NCBI RefSeq assembly: GCF_029051645.1
Contig: NZ_JAACFS010000002.1
Span: forward strand, 488,794 to 552,793
Source of the DNA: Bradyrhizobium sp. CSA112
GTDB taxonomy: Bacteria > Pseudomonadota > Alphaproteobacteria > Rhizobiales > Xanthobacteraceae
Reading direction: 5' to 3'
DNA: 64,000 nt
Shown here: positions 51,725 through 60,959 of the stretch, piece after piece
How positions within the stretch are numbered: the first letter of the stretch is position 1
Layout: each line of letters starts with the position of its first letter
Notes under the pieces: model-generated
What the model saw: the letters and a program-made list of their open reading frames with translations, nothing else
Told to the model about the DNA's origin: nothing
Database searches by the model: none
Program-made: the position numbers and the translations under genes

Positions 51725-52424
51725 GTGACTGAATACGTCGCAAACTGTCCAAGATGCCATGCCAACAGAACGACCTTTGACGTCCTTTCAACCACAGTCG
51801 TTGCCGTCCAGTATAGCTGGCAGCGTTTGTATGAGATGTTCTGTCGATGCCGTCACTGCTCACGTACAACTACCTTCGTGTTAGCCCAAAAAAATCACGC
51901 AGATGGGGATGCGTTAGACACGAAACCTCCGGAAGCAATCTCCGGAAGCATCAGCCGCTATTTCGAGCATAAGGGATACGTCAGTCAAAAGGATGAAGGC
52001 GCACCGAGCCACCGGACATGTCCCGGAGAATTTAGCCAAAATTTTTGCAGAGGCCACCAAATGCGTCGCTGTTCAGTGCTGGAACGCAACGGGCGCAATG
52101 TTTCGCCTGTGCGTTGATATGACAACAGAACCATTGTTGCCGGAAGCAGAAACTGAAGGCTTAAATTCTCACACGCGGAGAAATCTTGGGCCACGCGTAG
52201 AATGGCTATTTAAGAATGGCAAATTGCCAGCTGAATTATTTGCCTTGTCGGACTGTATCCGCGAAGACGGCAACGACGCCGCACATAGAGGCGCGTTAGG
52301 CAAAGAGGATGCCGAAGACCTGTTGGACTTCACCGTCGCTCTGCTCGAAAGGATGTTTACTGAACCTGAGCGCCTAAAGCTAGCGCGGCAGCGCAGGCAG
52401 GAAAGAAAAAAGCCGTCAGGCTAG
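51725..52424 (+). pseudogene. DUF4145 protein, frameshifted
   Basis: An N-terminal zinc ribbon (TEYVANCPRCHANRTTFDVL, FCRCRHCSRTTTFVL) reads in one frame from GTG 51725. The DUF4145 domain (NLAKIFAEATKCVAVQCWNA, LFALSDCIREDGNDAAHRGA) reads in another from about 52010. The two join into one protein of about 230 residues if a small indel near 52005-52020 is repaired. DUF4145 proteins often accompany restriction or defence genes; none is seen here. Confidence 0.7.
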
Positions 52425-52450
52425 TTTTTGCAACCTAAGACGAATTCAAA

Positions 52451-52804
52451 ATGGCTATTCTCACAAAATTGAACGTTGCCAGACATCAGCTTGGCACCGC
52501 TCTCGACCTCTTTATACGAGACCGCGATCCTATCGCTGTTCAATGTTTGGCTTGTGGCGGCGGAGAACTAATCGACGGTATTGCCGCCTCCAATAATATT
52601 CCGACATTCTCAACCTACATGTTGGAAACCGTACCGGATCTGGATATTCCCAAATTGCGGTACCTGCAGCGCAAATACTGGAACGCCTTCAAGCATATGA
52701 ATGGAAGAGACGGAAAGCAGCCGCGCGACGATACTGAGACATTGGCCGCGTTCAATGACACAAAGAATGATGCTGCACTCTTCGTCGGCTGGTGGCACTA
52801 CTAG
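52451..52804 (+). CDS. Hypothetical protein, probably truncated by TAG
   Basis: 117 residues (LNVARHQLGTALDLFIRDRD, VQCLACGGGELIDGIAASNN, RYLQRKYWNAFKHMNGRDG). The type occurs in several Rhizobiales genomes without a function. After TAG 52802-52804 the same frame continues with coding-like TGKLPLPVQVFQTAG, so the stop looks like a nonsense change. It follows the DUF4145 gene by 26 bases. Confidence 0.55.
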   Translation: MAILTKLNVARHQLGTALDLFIRDRDPIAVQCLACGGGELIDGIAASNNIPTFSTYMLETVPDLDIPKLRYLQRKYWNAFKHMNGRDGKQPRDDTETLAAFNDTKNDAALFVGWWHY

Positions 52805-52923
52805 ACCGGCAAACTCCCGCTACCTGTCCAGGTCTTCCAGACAGCCGGACAGAATCCGTTAAGATTTAACATGGCTCAGGTTGCGTTTGCTGATATCCTA
52901 AGACCCTTCTCGGGGAGAGACCT

Positions 52924-53658
52924 GTGCAGGGGTACGTGCATATTGTCGATGACGATGCGTCCTTCCGAGCAGCGATGGAACGTCGTTTGACGAAAGCCGG
53001 TTATGAGGTCGCCACCTATGCTTCGACCCAGCACTTGCTGGATCGCTTGCCGAGCGAAGGTGTCCCGAGCTGCGTTCTCCTTGACGTGCGGATACCGGAA
53101 CTGAGCGGTCCGGAACTGCAAGAGCGCCTGGGCAAACTTGGTTTGACGCTGCCAATCATATTCCTCAGTGGGCATCCCGATATTCCGGCCACGGTTCGCG
53201 CTATCAAGGCGGGCGCGGATGACTTTCTGATCAAGCCTGTATCCTCGGATGTACTTCTTCAGGCAATCGAGCGGGCGATTGCGCATCATGAATTGACGCG
53301 AGCCTTGAAGTGCAAGCTGGATATCGTTCGCGCCCGCATCGGGACACTCACGCCGCGCGAACGGCAGGTCTTTGAACTCGTCGTTCGCGGTAACTCCAAC
53401 AAAATGGTCGCCCGCGCATTGGGCGGGACAGAGCGCACTATCAAGGCCCATCGCCACAGGGTGATGGAGAAGATGCAGGTACGGTCCTTGCCGGAACTTG
53501 TGTCCCTTGCCGAGCGGGTCGGCATGGGGTCGGCTACTGGACAGACGGCGCGATGGACTGGCGACCTTGATCTCCTGCTTCATCAGCGCGGTCTTGCTGA
53601 TCTGGATCGTCCGAGTGATACGGCCCGCTTGAAGACATCGGATCCACTCCGACGGTAA
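52924..53658 (+). CDS. FixJ-like response regulator (receiver + LuxR helix-turn-helix)
   Basis: 244 residues. Receiver domain at 1-120 (VHIVDDDASFRAAMERRL, phosphate-accepting Asp in CVLLDVRIPELSG, Lys in FLIKPV). LuxR-type DNA-binding domain at about 138-200 (LTPRERQVFELVVRGNSNKM, then RTIKAHRHRVMEKM). It starts at GTG 52924 with GGGGAG upstream. There is no kinase beside it; the kinase at 61572 lacks a receiver and is of the type that normally pairs with such a protein, so they may be partners. Confidence 0.9.
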   Translation: MQGYVHIVDDDASFRAAMERRLTKAGYEVATYASTQHLLDRLPSEGVPSCVLLDVRIPELSGPELQERLGKLGLTLPIIFLSGHPDIPATVRAIKAGADDFLIKPVSSDVLLQAIERAIAHHELTRALKCKLDIVRARIGTLTPRERQVFELVVRGNSNKMVARALGGTERTIKAHRHRVMEKMQVRSLPELVSLAERVGMGSATGQTARWTGDLDLLLHQRGLADLDRPSDTARLKTSDPLRR

Positions 53659-54336
53659 GAAAGGCTTGCTTCGGCCAAGCCCACATCACAGCACCGGCAG
53701 ACCACAGCGAGCAGCCCTTGTATTATTGTCTACGAGAAAAGGACCATCGGAGCGACCGATGGTCCCAAAAGCCCTAAAGCTTTTCGTTGGCAATGCCGCC
53801 AGTTAACTGCACGCAGACTGGCTGGCTGCGGCAGGGTTGATGCTCGCTTTACGCTGGCCTTCTGGACACTGGCCCTTGGACGCTGGCTTTTGGACACTGG
53901 TCCCGTCGGACGCTGGTTGCCATCGGCACTGGTCGCTTTCGGCGCTCGTCGTTTTCGGCTCGGGATGGTGCGAGAAACCCGCTCAATCAACCGCCGACAA
54001 TCCAACAACCGATCCGACGGACAGTCCAGACGACTATCAAGAGTTCCTCTATGAAATTTGGGTCACCGAGACTGTCAAAACACCGCGCCGACGTTCACAG
54101 CTAATTCCGCTTGGGGATCGGTCGTGCGTCGGTCTATCGAGCGCTCGACGCGTGATTTAATCAATGACCCGCAACGAGGGTCGGGGGATGCACTCTTGTT
54201 CAGGATACCCGGGGAGGGAAAACGCCTGACAAAAGCATGCTTTTCGCTGTAAGCGCAGTCGGCATTTGCGTCAAATTGAGAACTGATGAGCATACGCCAG
54301 TCAGGAGCGCTTCGCGATCAGCAATAGGAGAAGGCA
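53659..54336. other. Gene-free stretch with short tandem repeats
   Basis: About 680 bases. The motif GGACRCTGG recurs at 53864, 53878, 53892 and 53908, with spacing of 14-16 bases. Pieces of minus-strand reading (KSDQCRWQPASDGTS) look coding but have no start. This may be a decayed gene. The hairpin at 53741 is listed separately. Confidence 0.4.
53741..53765 (-). terminator. Hairpin, terminator-like on the minus strand
   Basis: Perfect 10-base stem GGACCATCGG / CCGATGGTCC with a five-base loop. TTTTC follows on the minus strand. It suggests a former minus-strand gene upstream. Confidence 0.6.
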
Positions 54337-54540
54337 ATGAGGGGGATTGGAGTAGCACTTGTTCTACTGTTCGCCGCCCGTCTAACAGATCAGCATTTTG
54401 CTGAAGGAAAATACACTGATGCAGCAAAGCGCATGATCACACAAATAAGGCATTCGACCGGAATCCAAATCGCCGTTGGTATGCTGCAACGCCAGACCGA
54501 ATCCCGGTTCGCTAATTCTTGGACCGCGCCATTCGTGTAG
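54337..54540 (+). CDS. Small membrane or exported protein
   Basis: 67 residues. A short hydrophobic start (MRGIGVALVLLFAARL) may be an anchor; a soluble helical part follows (FAEGKYTDAAKRMITQIRHS). GGAGAAGGCA stands before ATG 54337. The type is common and unnamed in Bradyrhizobium. Confidence 0.6.
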   Translation: MRGIGVALVLLFAARLTDQHFAEGKYTDAAKRMITQIRHSTGIQIAVGMLQRQTESRFANSWTAPFV

Positions 54541-54742
54541 ATCCAAATGCGCTCGCCAGTGACGCCCGCAAAAGCTTTTGTCTTAATCGTAAGTGGATTC
54601 AACCTCCAAGCTGTCCGCCACGACGGATGACGCTTCCACGTTCGCGGGGAGGAGCCGCATCAAGCTTGGAATAGCAGGCTTTGCAAGCGCTAGTATAGTG
54701 AGAATAAGCTAGAACTAGCTATTTCGCATGGAGGGGGTGCCA

Positions 54743-54922
54743 ATGGCCGATCCAAGAGACGTGATCTACGCCGCGATTCATTCCGCGTTTGTCAAATATC
54801 CCAAGGAAGATGATCCCGCTTCGCACGATCATTGGATACAACCGGAAGAGGCCGCTCACTTGACGAAGGTGGTCATGACGGAGCTTGAGACCAACGGGTT
54901 CGAAATCGTGAAGAGGAAATAG
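54743..54922 (+). CDS. Small hypothetical protein
   Basis: 59 residues, acidic, helical (MADPRDVIYAAIHSAFVKYP, then EEAAHLTKVVMTELETNGFE). GGAGGGGGTGCCA precedes ATG 54743; an in-frame ATG at 54728 overlaps that ribosome site, so the later start is preferred. No family is recognised. Confidence 0.6.
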   Translation: MADPRDVIYAAIHSAFVKYPKEDDPASHDHWIQPEEAAHLTKVVMTELETNGFEIVKRK

Positions 54923-55001
54923 GTGCGGGGACGCACTCATGAAATCCGATTTCGCGATTGGTTGGCCGGGTTCGCCTAGGGCTCAGGAGCAGGTAGGAAT
55001 G

Positions 55002-55595
55002 TTATGGACGCCCCGCCGGGGGAAAATTCGACGTGAAGCCGCCTGTCACACCAGGCGTGATCTGCGTGCCAACCGGCCTTGTCGTGATGGCGTTGCGAAA
55101 CGCGAGCGGCGAGGCAATGGTGGAAATGGTTTGCGTGCCCTCGCCGACGCCCTGAATGGTGAGGTCACCGTAGTCCATAAGGCGGCCAAGAATGCTCTGG
55201 TTGACGTCGACGCTCTCGACTTTATCGAGGCTCATCTCGAAGCCGCGATCGCAGTGCTTCTCGCTATAACCGCTCGCCATGCAACGGTTCTTTTGCGCTG
55301 CATCTATTTGCGCCTCACATTTAAAATAGATGCCCATTGCGTCCTTGATGTCCTCATCGGTCCAATCACTGGCCGGCTTGCCAAACACCTCCGGGTTCGC
55401 TCCCCTGGGAAAGTCGCGGCGTACGTCAATTGCGATGTTGCCTAACCGATTGAACGCCAGACGATGCTGCCCGCATCCACCGTTGGCGTCGAAGTAGTTC
55501 TGCAACCAGCGCTCTTCGCCAGCATGGCTTTTAGAGGTGGTAAGAAAAATTGTTAGTGAGGCTGCGAAGAAGCAGCAGCTAATCGTTCGTAACAT
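55002..55595 (-). CDS. Secreted protein fused to a PH-domain fragment
   Basis: 197 residues. The front has a signal peptide (MLRTISCCFFAASLTIFL) and a cysteine-containing domain (NGGCGQHRLAFNRLGN, YFKCEAQIDAAQKNRC). From about residue 120 it turns into the end of a bacterial PH (YdbT/DUF304-type) domain: EMSLDKVESVDVNQSILGRL, then VGEGTQTISTIASPLAFRNA. Only the last third of that domain is present. It reads as the product of a deletion that joined two unrelated genes in frame. Stable function is doubtful. Confidence 0.6.
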   Translation of the reverse strand: MLRTISCCFFAASLTIFLTTSKSHAGEERWLQNYFDANGGCGQHRLAFNRLGNIAIDVRRDFPRGANPEVFGKPASDWTDEDIKDAMGIYFKCEAQIDAAQKNRCMASGYSEKHCDRGFEMSLDKVESVDVNQSILGRLMDYGDLTIQGVGEGTQTISTIASPLAFRNAITTRPVGTQITPGVTGGFTSNFPPAGRP

Positions 55596-55918
55596 TAGTG
55601 CCCCCGACCTTTAAGCGAGGTCTTTGGACAAGGATGGCGATAAAAATCGCAATATGACTTTGGCAGAGAGGTTACGGAACCAACAATTTCGTGGAGTTCA
55701 GGCGACGTGCTGGAAGAGGTCCGTCGCGGACGCGCGCTCGTAGGCGCCGCCGCCGGCACCCATACTTGCCCGGATAGAGCGTCCTGAATGGATGCCGCAC
55801 AATTGCGGTGTTCATGAAGTTTTATATTTGCTTTCGCCCCGGTCGCCTCACTGGCGCGTTGGATCGCGTCGATATTCGCGTGCGCAGGATCAATTATGTT
55901 TCCTGAAGGAGAGAAGAC
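55596..55918. other. Intergenic region, no supported gene
   Basis: About 320 bases between divergent units. A 31-codon frame starts at ATG 55814 but shows nothing familiar. Confidence 0.4.
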
Positions 55919-56074
55919 ACGAAGCTATGCATCGCGTTAGGGACGACCCTGTTTATGGCCGGGTTCCTGACCACAAGCGCCGATAAAGCGAGCGCCATGG
56001 TGCATGGCCAATAGGTTGATTACCGCGCCAATTGCATCGTGAGGCCCGGCGTCGTGCTGTGGCCGCTCCGGTGA
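55919..56074 (+). pseudogene. Decayed small secreted protein, ACG in place of ATG
   Basis: AAGGAGAGAAGAC is followed by ACG AAG CTA at the place where ATG would stand. The frame gives a clean signal peptide (KLCIALGTTLFMAGFLTTSA), TAG at 56012-56014, and a short continuation (VDYRANCIVRPGVVLW) to TGA 56072-56074. Start loss plus nonsense suggests decay; initiation at ACG is a less likely option. Confidence 0.4.
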
Positions 56075-56452
56075 CGCGAGAGGAGTACGGCCTGGAACGC
56101 CGATGAACCGTGTCGGCTCGGTGGATCGGGTAGGCAGGCGCTGACCCGTAACGCCGCCAGCCTAGCTGGCATCGATCGAGGTGGATAACCGGCGATTACC
56201 GCCGGCAAGGAGGAAGCCCGCGACGTCATAGCGCCGCGGCGCGGACATCTCGTTTGTAGATGCGGAGTTCATACGAAGGCGGGGCGCTGCTAGAGGTAGC
56301 GGGCGCGGCAGGCGAACCGCCCCACGGCGGCGCGCACGTTGCGCCCGATAAGGGGCTGACGCATTTGATCTGTATCAACGCGCCGATCGCTCCGTTGCAC
56401 CAGTCAAAAAGGGTAACCCTAGCTGAACCGGTTCGCTAGCAGGGAAACGCGG
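56075..56452. other. Intergenic region before lpxD, no supported gene
   Basis: About 380 bases with many stops in all frames. It should hold the promoter of the lpxD-like gene. No terminator seen. Confidence 0.4.
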
Positions 56453-57475
56453 ATGGTTGAAGCAACTTTGGGCAACGCAAGGTTCTTTCGCCGAAGTGGG
56501 CCATATTCGCTTGCAGTTGTTGCGAGTACGGCACACGGGGTTGCGGATGAACTCGAACTGCTCCTCGAAGGTGTGGCCCCCTTGCAAACGGCTGGCTCGA
56601 ATGAAGTGAGTTTTCTGGATAATCGACGTTATGCGTCGGCACTCGATCAGACATCGGCCGGTGCTGTGATTGTGCATCCTGATATGGCAGCGCGAGTGCC
56701 TGCTGGGACAGTGGCGATCCGGACCACCGAACCCTACGCGGCATGGGCGCGTGTTGCTGCACTGTTCTATCCTGTGCCTCCAGTTTCTCCCGGCATCCAT
56801 CCGTCCGCAATTGTCGCAGAGGGGACGCGCGTCGATCCGTCTGCGGAGGTCGGGCCGCTGTCCGTGATTGAGGCCGGAGCAGAGATAGGACCTGGCTGTC
56901 GGATCGGTCCTTGCGCGGTTATCGGCAGCGGCGTTGTCGGTCGGGACTGCCGGATTGGCGCACATGCGAGTCTAAGCCACGCGCTTCTGGGAGCACGTAT
57001 CTACGTCTACCCCGGCGCCCGGATCGGACAGGAAGGGTTTGGGTTCGCCTCCACCACAGATGGATTTCTATCTGTTCCCCAGCTTGGGAGAGTTATTCTT
57101 GAAGACGATGTCGAAGTGGGTGCGAACACCACGATTGATCGAGGATCATTGCGAGACACGGTGATCGGTGCCGGCTCCCGTCTCGATAACCTCGTCCAGA
57201 TCGGCCACAATGTTATCCTCGGCCGGTGTTGTGTCATCGTCGCACAGGTCGGTATTTCGGGTTCAACCATATTAGAGGATTTCGTTCGCGTCGGGGGGCA
57301 GGCGGGTATGGCCGGGCATCTTCGGATCGGTCAAGGCGCGGAGATCGGAGCGCAGGCGGGCATTATTTCGGATGTGGATCCAGGCGCTAAAGTGCTTGGC
57401 AGCCCTGCTCAGCCAAAAAGAGACTTCTTCCGGCAAATTGCCACGCTCAAGAAGATGGCAAAGGGAGAAGGATAA
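56453..57475 (+). CDS. lpxD: UDP-3-O-acylglucosamine N-acyltransferase
   Basis: 340 residues, normal length. Third step of lipid A synthesis: adds the N-linked 3-hydroxyacyl chain. The N-terminal uridine-binding domain (SFLDNRRYASALDQTSAGAV) is followed by a left-handed beta-helix of hexapeptide repeats, with the catalytic histidine in DNLVQIGHNVILG and a C-terminal helix (DFFRQIATLKKMAKGEG). It is not in the usual bamA-lpxD-fabZ-lpxA cluster, so it is probably a second copy. It heads a same-strand group with cfa and an HpnP-like gene, which suggests lipid A or outer-membrane tailoring. Confidence 0.93.
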   Translation: MVEATLGNARFFRRSGPYSLAVVASTAHGVADELELLLEGVAPLQTAGSNEVSFLDNRRYASALDQTSAGAVIVHPDMAARVPAGTVAIRTTEPYAAWARVAALFYPVPPVSPGIHPSAIVAEGTRVDPSAEVGPLSVIEAGAEIGPGCRIGPCAVIGSGVVGRDCRIGAHASLSHALLGARIYVYPGARIGQEGFGFASTTDGFLSVPQLGRVILEDDVEVGANTTIDRGSLRDTVIGAGSRLDNLVQIGHNVILGRCCVIVAQVGISGSTILEDFVRVGGQAGMAGHLRIGQGAEIGAQAGIISDVDPGAKVLGSPAQPKRDFFRQIATLKKMAKGEG

Positions 57476-57793
57476 CACGGTTTGTACCGCATGAGCGGTC
57501 TACAAAGTACATGAGAATATCCGCTTGCGACTTCCGTTGTTAGCACCAAGCGAACACGCCCGCGGATACCCGCATGTCCGATCTTCGGGGATAGTGTTGC
57601 AATGTCTTCAGTGACGCAAAAAGATGCTTTTGCAATACTATTGCTGAACTCAAGTTCCGATGAGCACCCGAAACGTACCTTGATGGTGCAAAATTCGATT
57701 CCGTGAGATCGTTCAGCGCTGCTTCGTCCGGCGCCCATGACCTCTTTCGGATACATTGCTACAGAGACTTGCGGCGCCACGGAGGACTGCCAC
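57476..57793. other. Spacer between lpxD and the cyclopropane synthase gene
   Basis: 318 bases. The minus strand is open through much of it (with FCTIKVRFGCSSELEFSNSI), but this shows no family. It probably contains a promoter for the next gene. Confidence 0.4.
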
Positions 57794-59032
57794 GTGCGTT
57801 TGTTGTCCAATCTGCTTCGACGCTTCATCCGCCAGGGCACTCTGCGAGTCCGCGACGCCGAAGGCAAGATCCATGTCTTCGGCGAACGTCTGCCCGGGCC
57901 CGACGTCGCCATCCACCTCCACGATCGCAAGCTCTACACCACGCTGTTCATCAATCCGGAGCTATACGCCGCTGAAGCCTATATGGACGGCAGGCTCACG
58001 CTGGAGGGCGGTGCTGCAATCCATGATTTTCTGCTGCTGTTCTCAGTCAACCGCGCCGGGCTTTATGCGTACGGCTCACAGAAGCTGATGCGGCGGGTGT
58101 GGCGCGGCCTGCGCCGCTCGCATCAGGCCAATCCGATCGGGCTTGCCGCCGCTCATGCGCGCCACCACTACGACATCTCGACCGAGCTTTACCGCCTGTT
58201 CCTTGACGATCAGATGCAATATTCCTGCGCTTATTTTCGAGACCCCGAGCATGAAACGCTCGAACAGGCGCAGCGCAACAAGCTGATTCACGCCACTAGC
58301 AAGCTGCAATTAAAGCCCGGCATGACGGTCGCCGAGATTGGCTCCGGCTGGGGCGGCTTCGCCATTCATCTGGCGCGCGAAACAGGCGCCCATGTCACCG
58401 CGGTTAATGTTTCGCCCGAACAGATCAGGGCAGCACGCGATCATGCCGAGGCCGCCGGCGTCTCCAATCGCGTCTCGTTTCGCGAGTTAGACTATCGCCA
58501 ACTCACCGGCCAGTTTGACCGAGTGGTTTCGGTCGGCATGATGGAGCATGTCGGCATCCGTCATTTTGATGAATATTTCCTGAAAATCCGTGAGCTCCTG
58601 GCGCCTGACGGCTATGCCTTCATCCATTGCATCGGCCGGATGTCGCAACCCGGCACCACCGGCCCCTTCATCCGCAAATACATCTTTCCTGGCGCCTATG
58701 TGCCGGCGCTATCCGAGACCTTCGCTGCCACGGAGCGCTGCGGTCTGTGGTGCAACGACATGGAAGTGCTGCGATTGCATTATTATTACACGGTGAAACA
58801 CTGGCGCGAGCGCTTCGCCAAAAATAGAGCCCGGGCTGCTGCGATCTACGACGAGCGGTTCTGCCGGATGTGGGAATTCTATCTTGCCGCCGTCGAACTC
58901 GAATTCCTGCATGGCTCTCACATGGTGTTTCAAATTCTGCTGTCGACCAAACGTGATGCGGTGCCGATCACGCGCGACTTTATGATCGACTTCGAGCGGG
59001 CAGCCTGGGCGCGCGAGCAGACGGCCGGCTGA
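57794..59032 (+). CDS. cfa: Cyclopropane-fatty-acyl-phospholipid synthase
   Basis: 412 residues. SAM-dependent enzyme that adds a methylene group across lipid double bonds. The N-terminal lipid-binding domain precedes the methyltransferase domain, whose SAM motif is VAEIGSGWGGFAIHLARETG near residue 180. Further family motifs are YDISTELYRLFLDDQMQYSC and MMEHVGIRHFDEYF. GTG 57794 with GGAGG upstream is preferred over the ATG at 57737, which adds 19 unusual residues. It lies between lpxD and the HpnP-like gene. Confidence 0.9.
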   Translation: MRLLSNLLRRFIRQGTLRVRDAEGKIHVFGERLPGPDVAIHLHDRKLYTTLFINPELYAAEAYMDGRLTLEGGAAIHDFLLLFSVNRAGLYAYGSQKLMRRVWRGLRRSHQANPIGLAAAHARHHYDISTELYRLFLDDQMQYSCAYFRDPEHETLEQAQRNKLIHATSKLQLKPGMTVAEIGSGWGGFAIHLARETGAHVTAVNVSPEQIRAARDHAEAAGVSNRVSFRELDYRQLTGQFDRVVSVGMMEHVGIRHFDEYFLKIRELLAPDGYAFIHCIGRMSQPGTTGPFIRKYIFPGAYVPALSETFAATERCGLWCNDMEVLRLHYYYTVKHWRERFAKNRARAAAIYDERFCRMWEFYLAAVELEFLHGSHMVFQILLSTKRDAVPITRDFMIDFERAAWAREQTAG

Positions 59033-59192
59033 AGGACGTCGAATCGGCATTCCACCGACCTTGCTGACACGCGTCGGGATGATCGAATAGATCGGCCGAT
59101 CACTTACGGCAATGGAACTCTTCGGAAGAAGCGCCCCCTTGAGTCCCGGCAAACTGCGTGACACCCTGCGCCCCAAACCTACGGGGAGGCAC

Positions 59193-60842
59193 ATGACGAT
59201 TCTCTGCCGTGTCCTAATGGTCTATCCGGAGTTCAATCCGAACTCGTTCTGGAATTATACGGAAGCCTGCGAACTGGTCGGCGCGAAGTATCCGGCCGCG
59301 CCACTCGGCCTGATCACGGTCGCCGCCATGCTGCCGAAGCATTGGGACATCCGTCTCGTCAACCGCAACACCGAACCTTTGACGGACGCAGACCTCGACT
59401 GGGCCGATCTCGTGATGATCGGCGGTATGCTCAACCAGCAGCCTGATTTCATCTACCTGATCGATCTCGCCCACCTGCACGGCAAGCCGGTATGCGTCGG
59501 TGGACCTGACGTGTCCTCCAGCCCGCATCTTTACGCGGACGCGGACTTCCAGGTGATCGGCGAGGCCGAGCAAGTCATCCAGCACTTCATCGCCGCCTGG
59601 GAAAGAGGTGAGCGTAAGGGCGTGTTCATCGCCGAGAAATTCAAGATCGACGTCACCCTAAGCCCGATGCCCCGCTACGATCTGATTAAGTTCGATCACT
59701 ATCTCTTTATCGGCGTGCAATATTCGCGTGGCTGCCCATTCACCTGTGAGTTCTGCGATATTATCGAGCTATATGGTCGCGTGCCGCGCACCAAGACCAA
59801 CGATCAGATTCTCGCCGAGCTGCAAGCGCTCTACGATCACGGTTATCGCGGGCATGTCGATTTCGTCGATGACAATTTCATCGGCAACAAGAAAAACCTT
59901 CGCACGCTACTGCCGCAGCTCCAAGCCTGGCTGGAAGAGCGCGACTATCCGTTCGAGTTCTCGACCGAAGCCTCGATCAATATCGCGGACGACGATGGTC
60001 TGTTGCAGGCGATGAAGGACACAAATTTCTTCGCGATTTTCGTCGGCATCGAGAGCCCGGATCCAGAGGCGCTCGTGCAGATGAGGAAGAAGCAGAACAC
60101 CAGGCGCAACATCGCGGAGTGCGTCCATAAGATTTACGGCTACGGCATGTTCATCACCGCGGGCTTCATCGTCGGGTTCGATACCGAGAAAGTCTCGATG
60201 GGACAGGCGATGATCGACGTCATCGAGGAGACGAACATTCCAGTCTGCATGGTTGGACTACTCTATGCGCTGCCTGGTACACAGCTGACACGGCGGCTAG
60301 CCAAGGAAGGCCGCCTGCACAACGGCCATGACCTCATGAAGGTCGAGCAGGCGGGCGACCAATGCACGCTCGGATGCAATTTCGACACCAAGCGTCCGCT
60401 TCGTGACATCCTTGTGGATTACAAGGCAGTGCTCGATCACGTTTTCTGCCCGACGGCATACGCGGGACGGCTGTCACGGCTCGCCGTCATGCTTGACCGC
60501 TCCGACCGTCGCCGCGACCTGCCAGACGGCGACATGCGCAAGAGACTTGGCGGCATCGACAGCGTACACAAGGTCATGCGGATCCTACCGGAGGTTCGCG
60601 AGCCGTTCTGGAAGGCCTTCGTCGAGATCGCTAAGACCAATCCAGGCGCGCTGCGTTACATCGTGATGCTGATGGCGCTATACCTGCACCTCGGGCCGTT
60701 CTCGAAGCGCGTGATCGGTGAGATTGACCGCCGCATTGCCGAGTTGGACGGTAGGCATCCGGTGAGGGCCATGGAGTCGTCTGCTTGTGCTCGTCCGGTA
60801 AAGGCCACGGGTAGTAATAACCCGAGGAATGAGCAAGTTTAG
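59193..60842 (+). CDS. B12-binding radical SAM methylase, HpnP-like
   Basis: 549 residues. The N-terminal cobalamin-binding domain (about 1-140) is followed by a radical SAM domain with C181-PFT-C185-EF-C188 (SRGCPFTCEFCDIIELYGRV) and a DUF4070 end. Length and segments such as FWNYTEACELVGAKYPAAPL and NTRRNIAECVHKIYGYGMF are close to hopanoid C-2 methylase HpnP as I remember it, so methylation of a lipid carbon is likely. The HpnP assignment itself is unproven. GGGGAGG precedes ATG 59193; an earlier ATG at 59112 lacks a good site. Same strand as lpxD and cfa. Confidence 0.82.
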   Translation: MTILCRVLMVYPEFNPNSFWNYTEACELVGAKYPAAPLGLITVAAMLPKHWDIRLVNRNTEPLTDADLDWADLVMIGGMLNQQPDFIYLIDLAHLHGKPVCVGGPDVSSSPHLYADADFQVIGEAEQVIQHFIAAWERGERKGVFIAEKFKIDVTLSPMPRYDLIKFDHYLFIGVQYSRGCPFTCEFCDIIELYGRVPRTKTNDQILAELQALYDHGYRGHVDFVDDNFIGNKKNLRTLLPQLQAWLEERDYPFEFSTEASINIADDDGLLQAMKDTNFFAIFVGIESPDPEALVQMRKKQNTRRNIAECVHKIYGYGMFITAGFIVGFDTEKVSMGQAMIDVIEETNIPVCMVGLLYALPGTQLTRRLAKEGRLHNGHDLMKVEQAGDQCTLGCNFDTKRPLRDILVDYKAVLDHVFCPTAYAGRLSRLAVMLDRSDRRRDLPDGDMRKRLGGIDSVHKVMRILPEVREPFWKAFVEIAKTNPGALRYIVMLMALYLHLGPFSKRVIGEIDRRIAELDGRHPVRAMESSACARPVKATGSNNPRNEQV

Positions 60843-60959
60843 TCCGTGAACTCCTAAAGATGCAGAAGCGGACATCCGCTCGATCAAAATGCACAAGGAA
60901 CAGGGACCGGGATTGGTTCGGGCACTGCGACCGGCGCGGCTTCTGATCAATGCTGGGAC

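Noticed and set aside
53851..53945. CRISPR array
   Set aside because: Nine-base repeats with 5-7-base gaps are simple tandem repeats, not repeat-spacer units, and no cas genes are present.
57409..57930. Minus-strand 173-codon frame between lpxD and cfa
   Set aside because: It overlaps both real genes and shows no family feature; only its middle is outside them.
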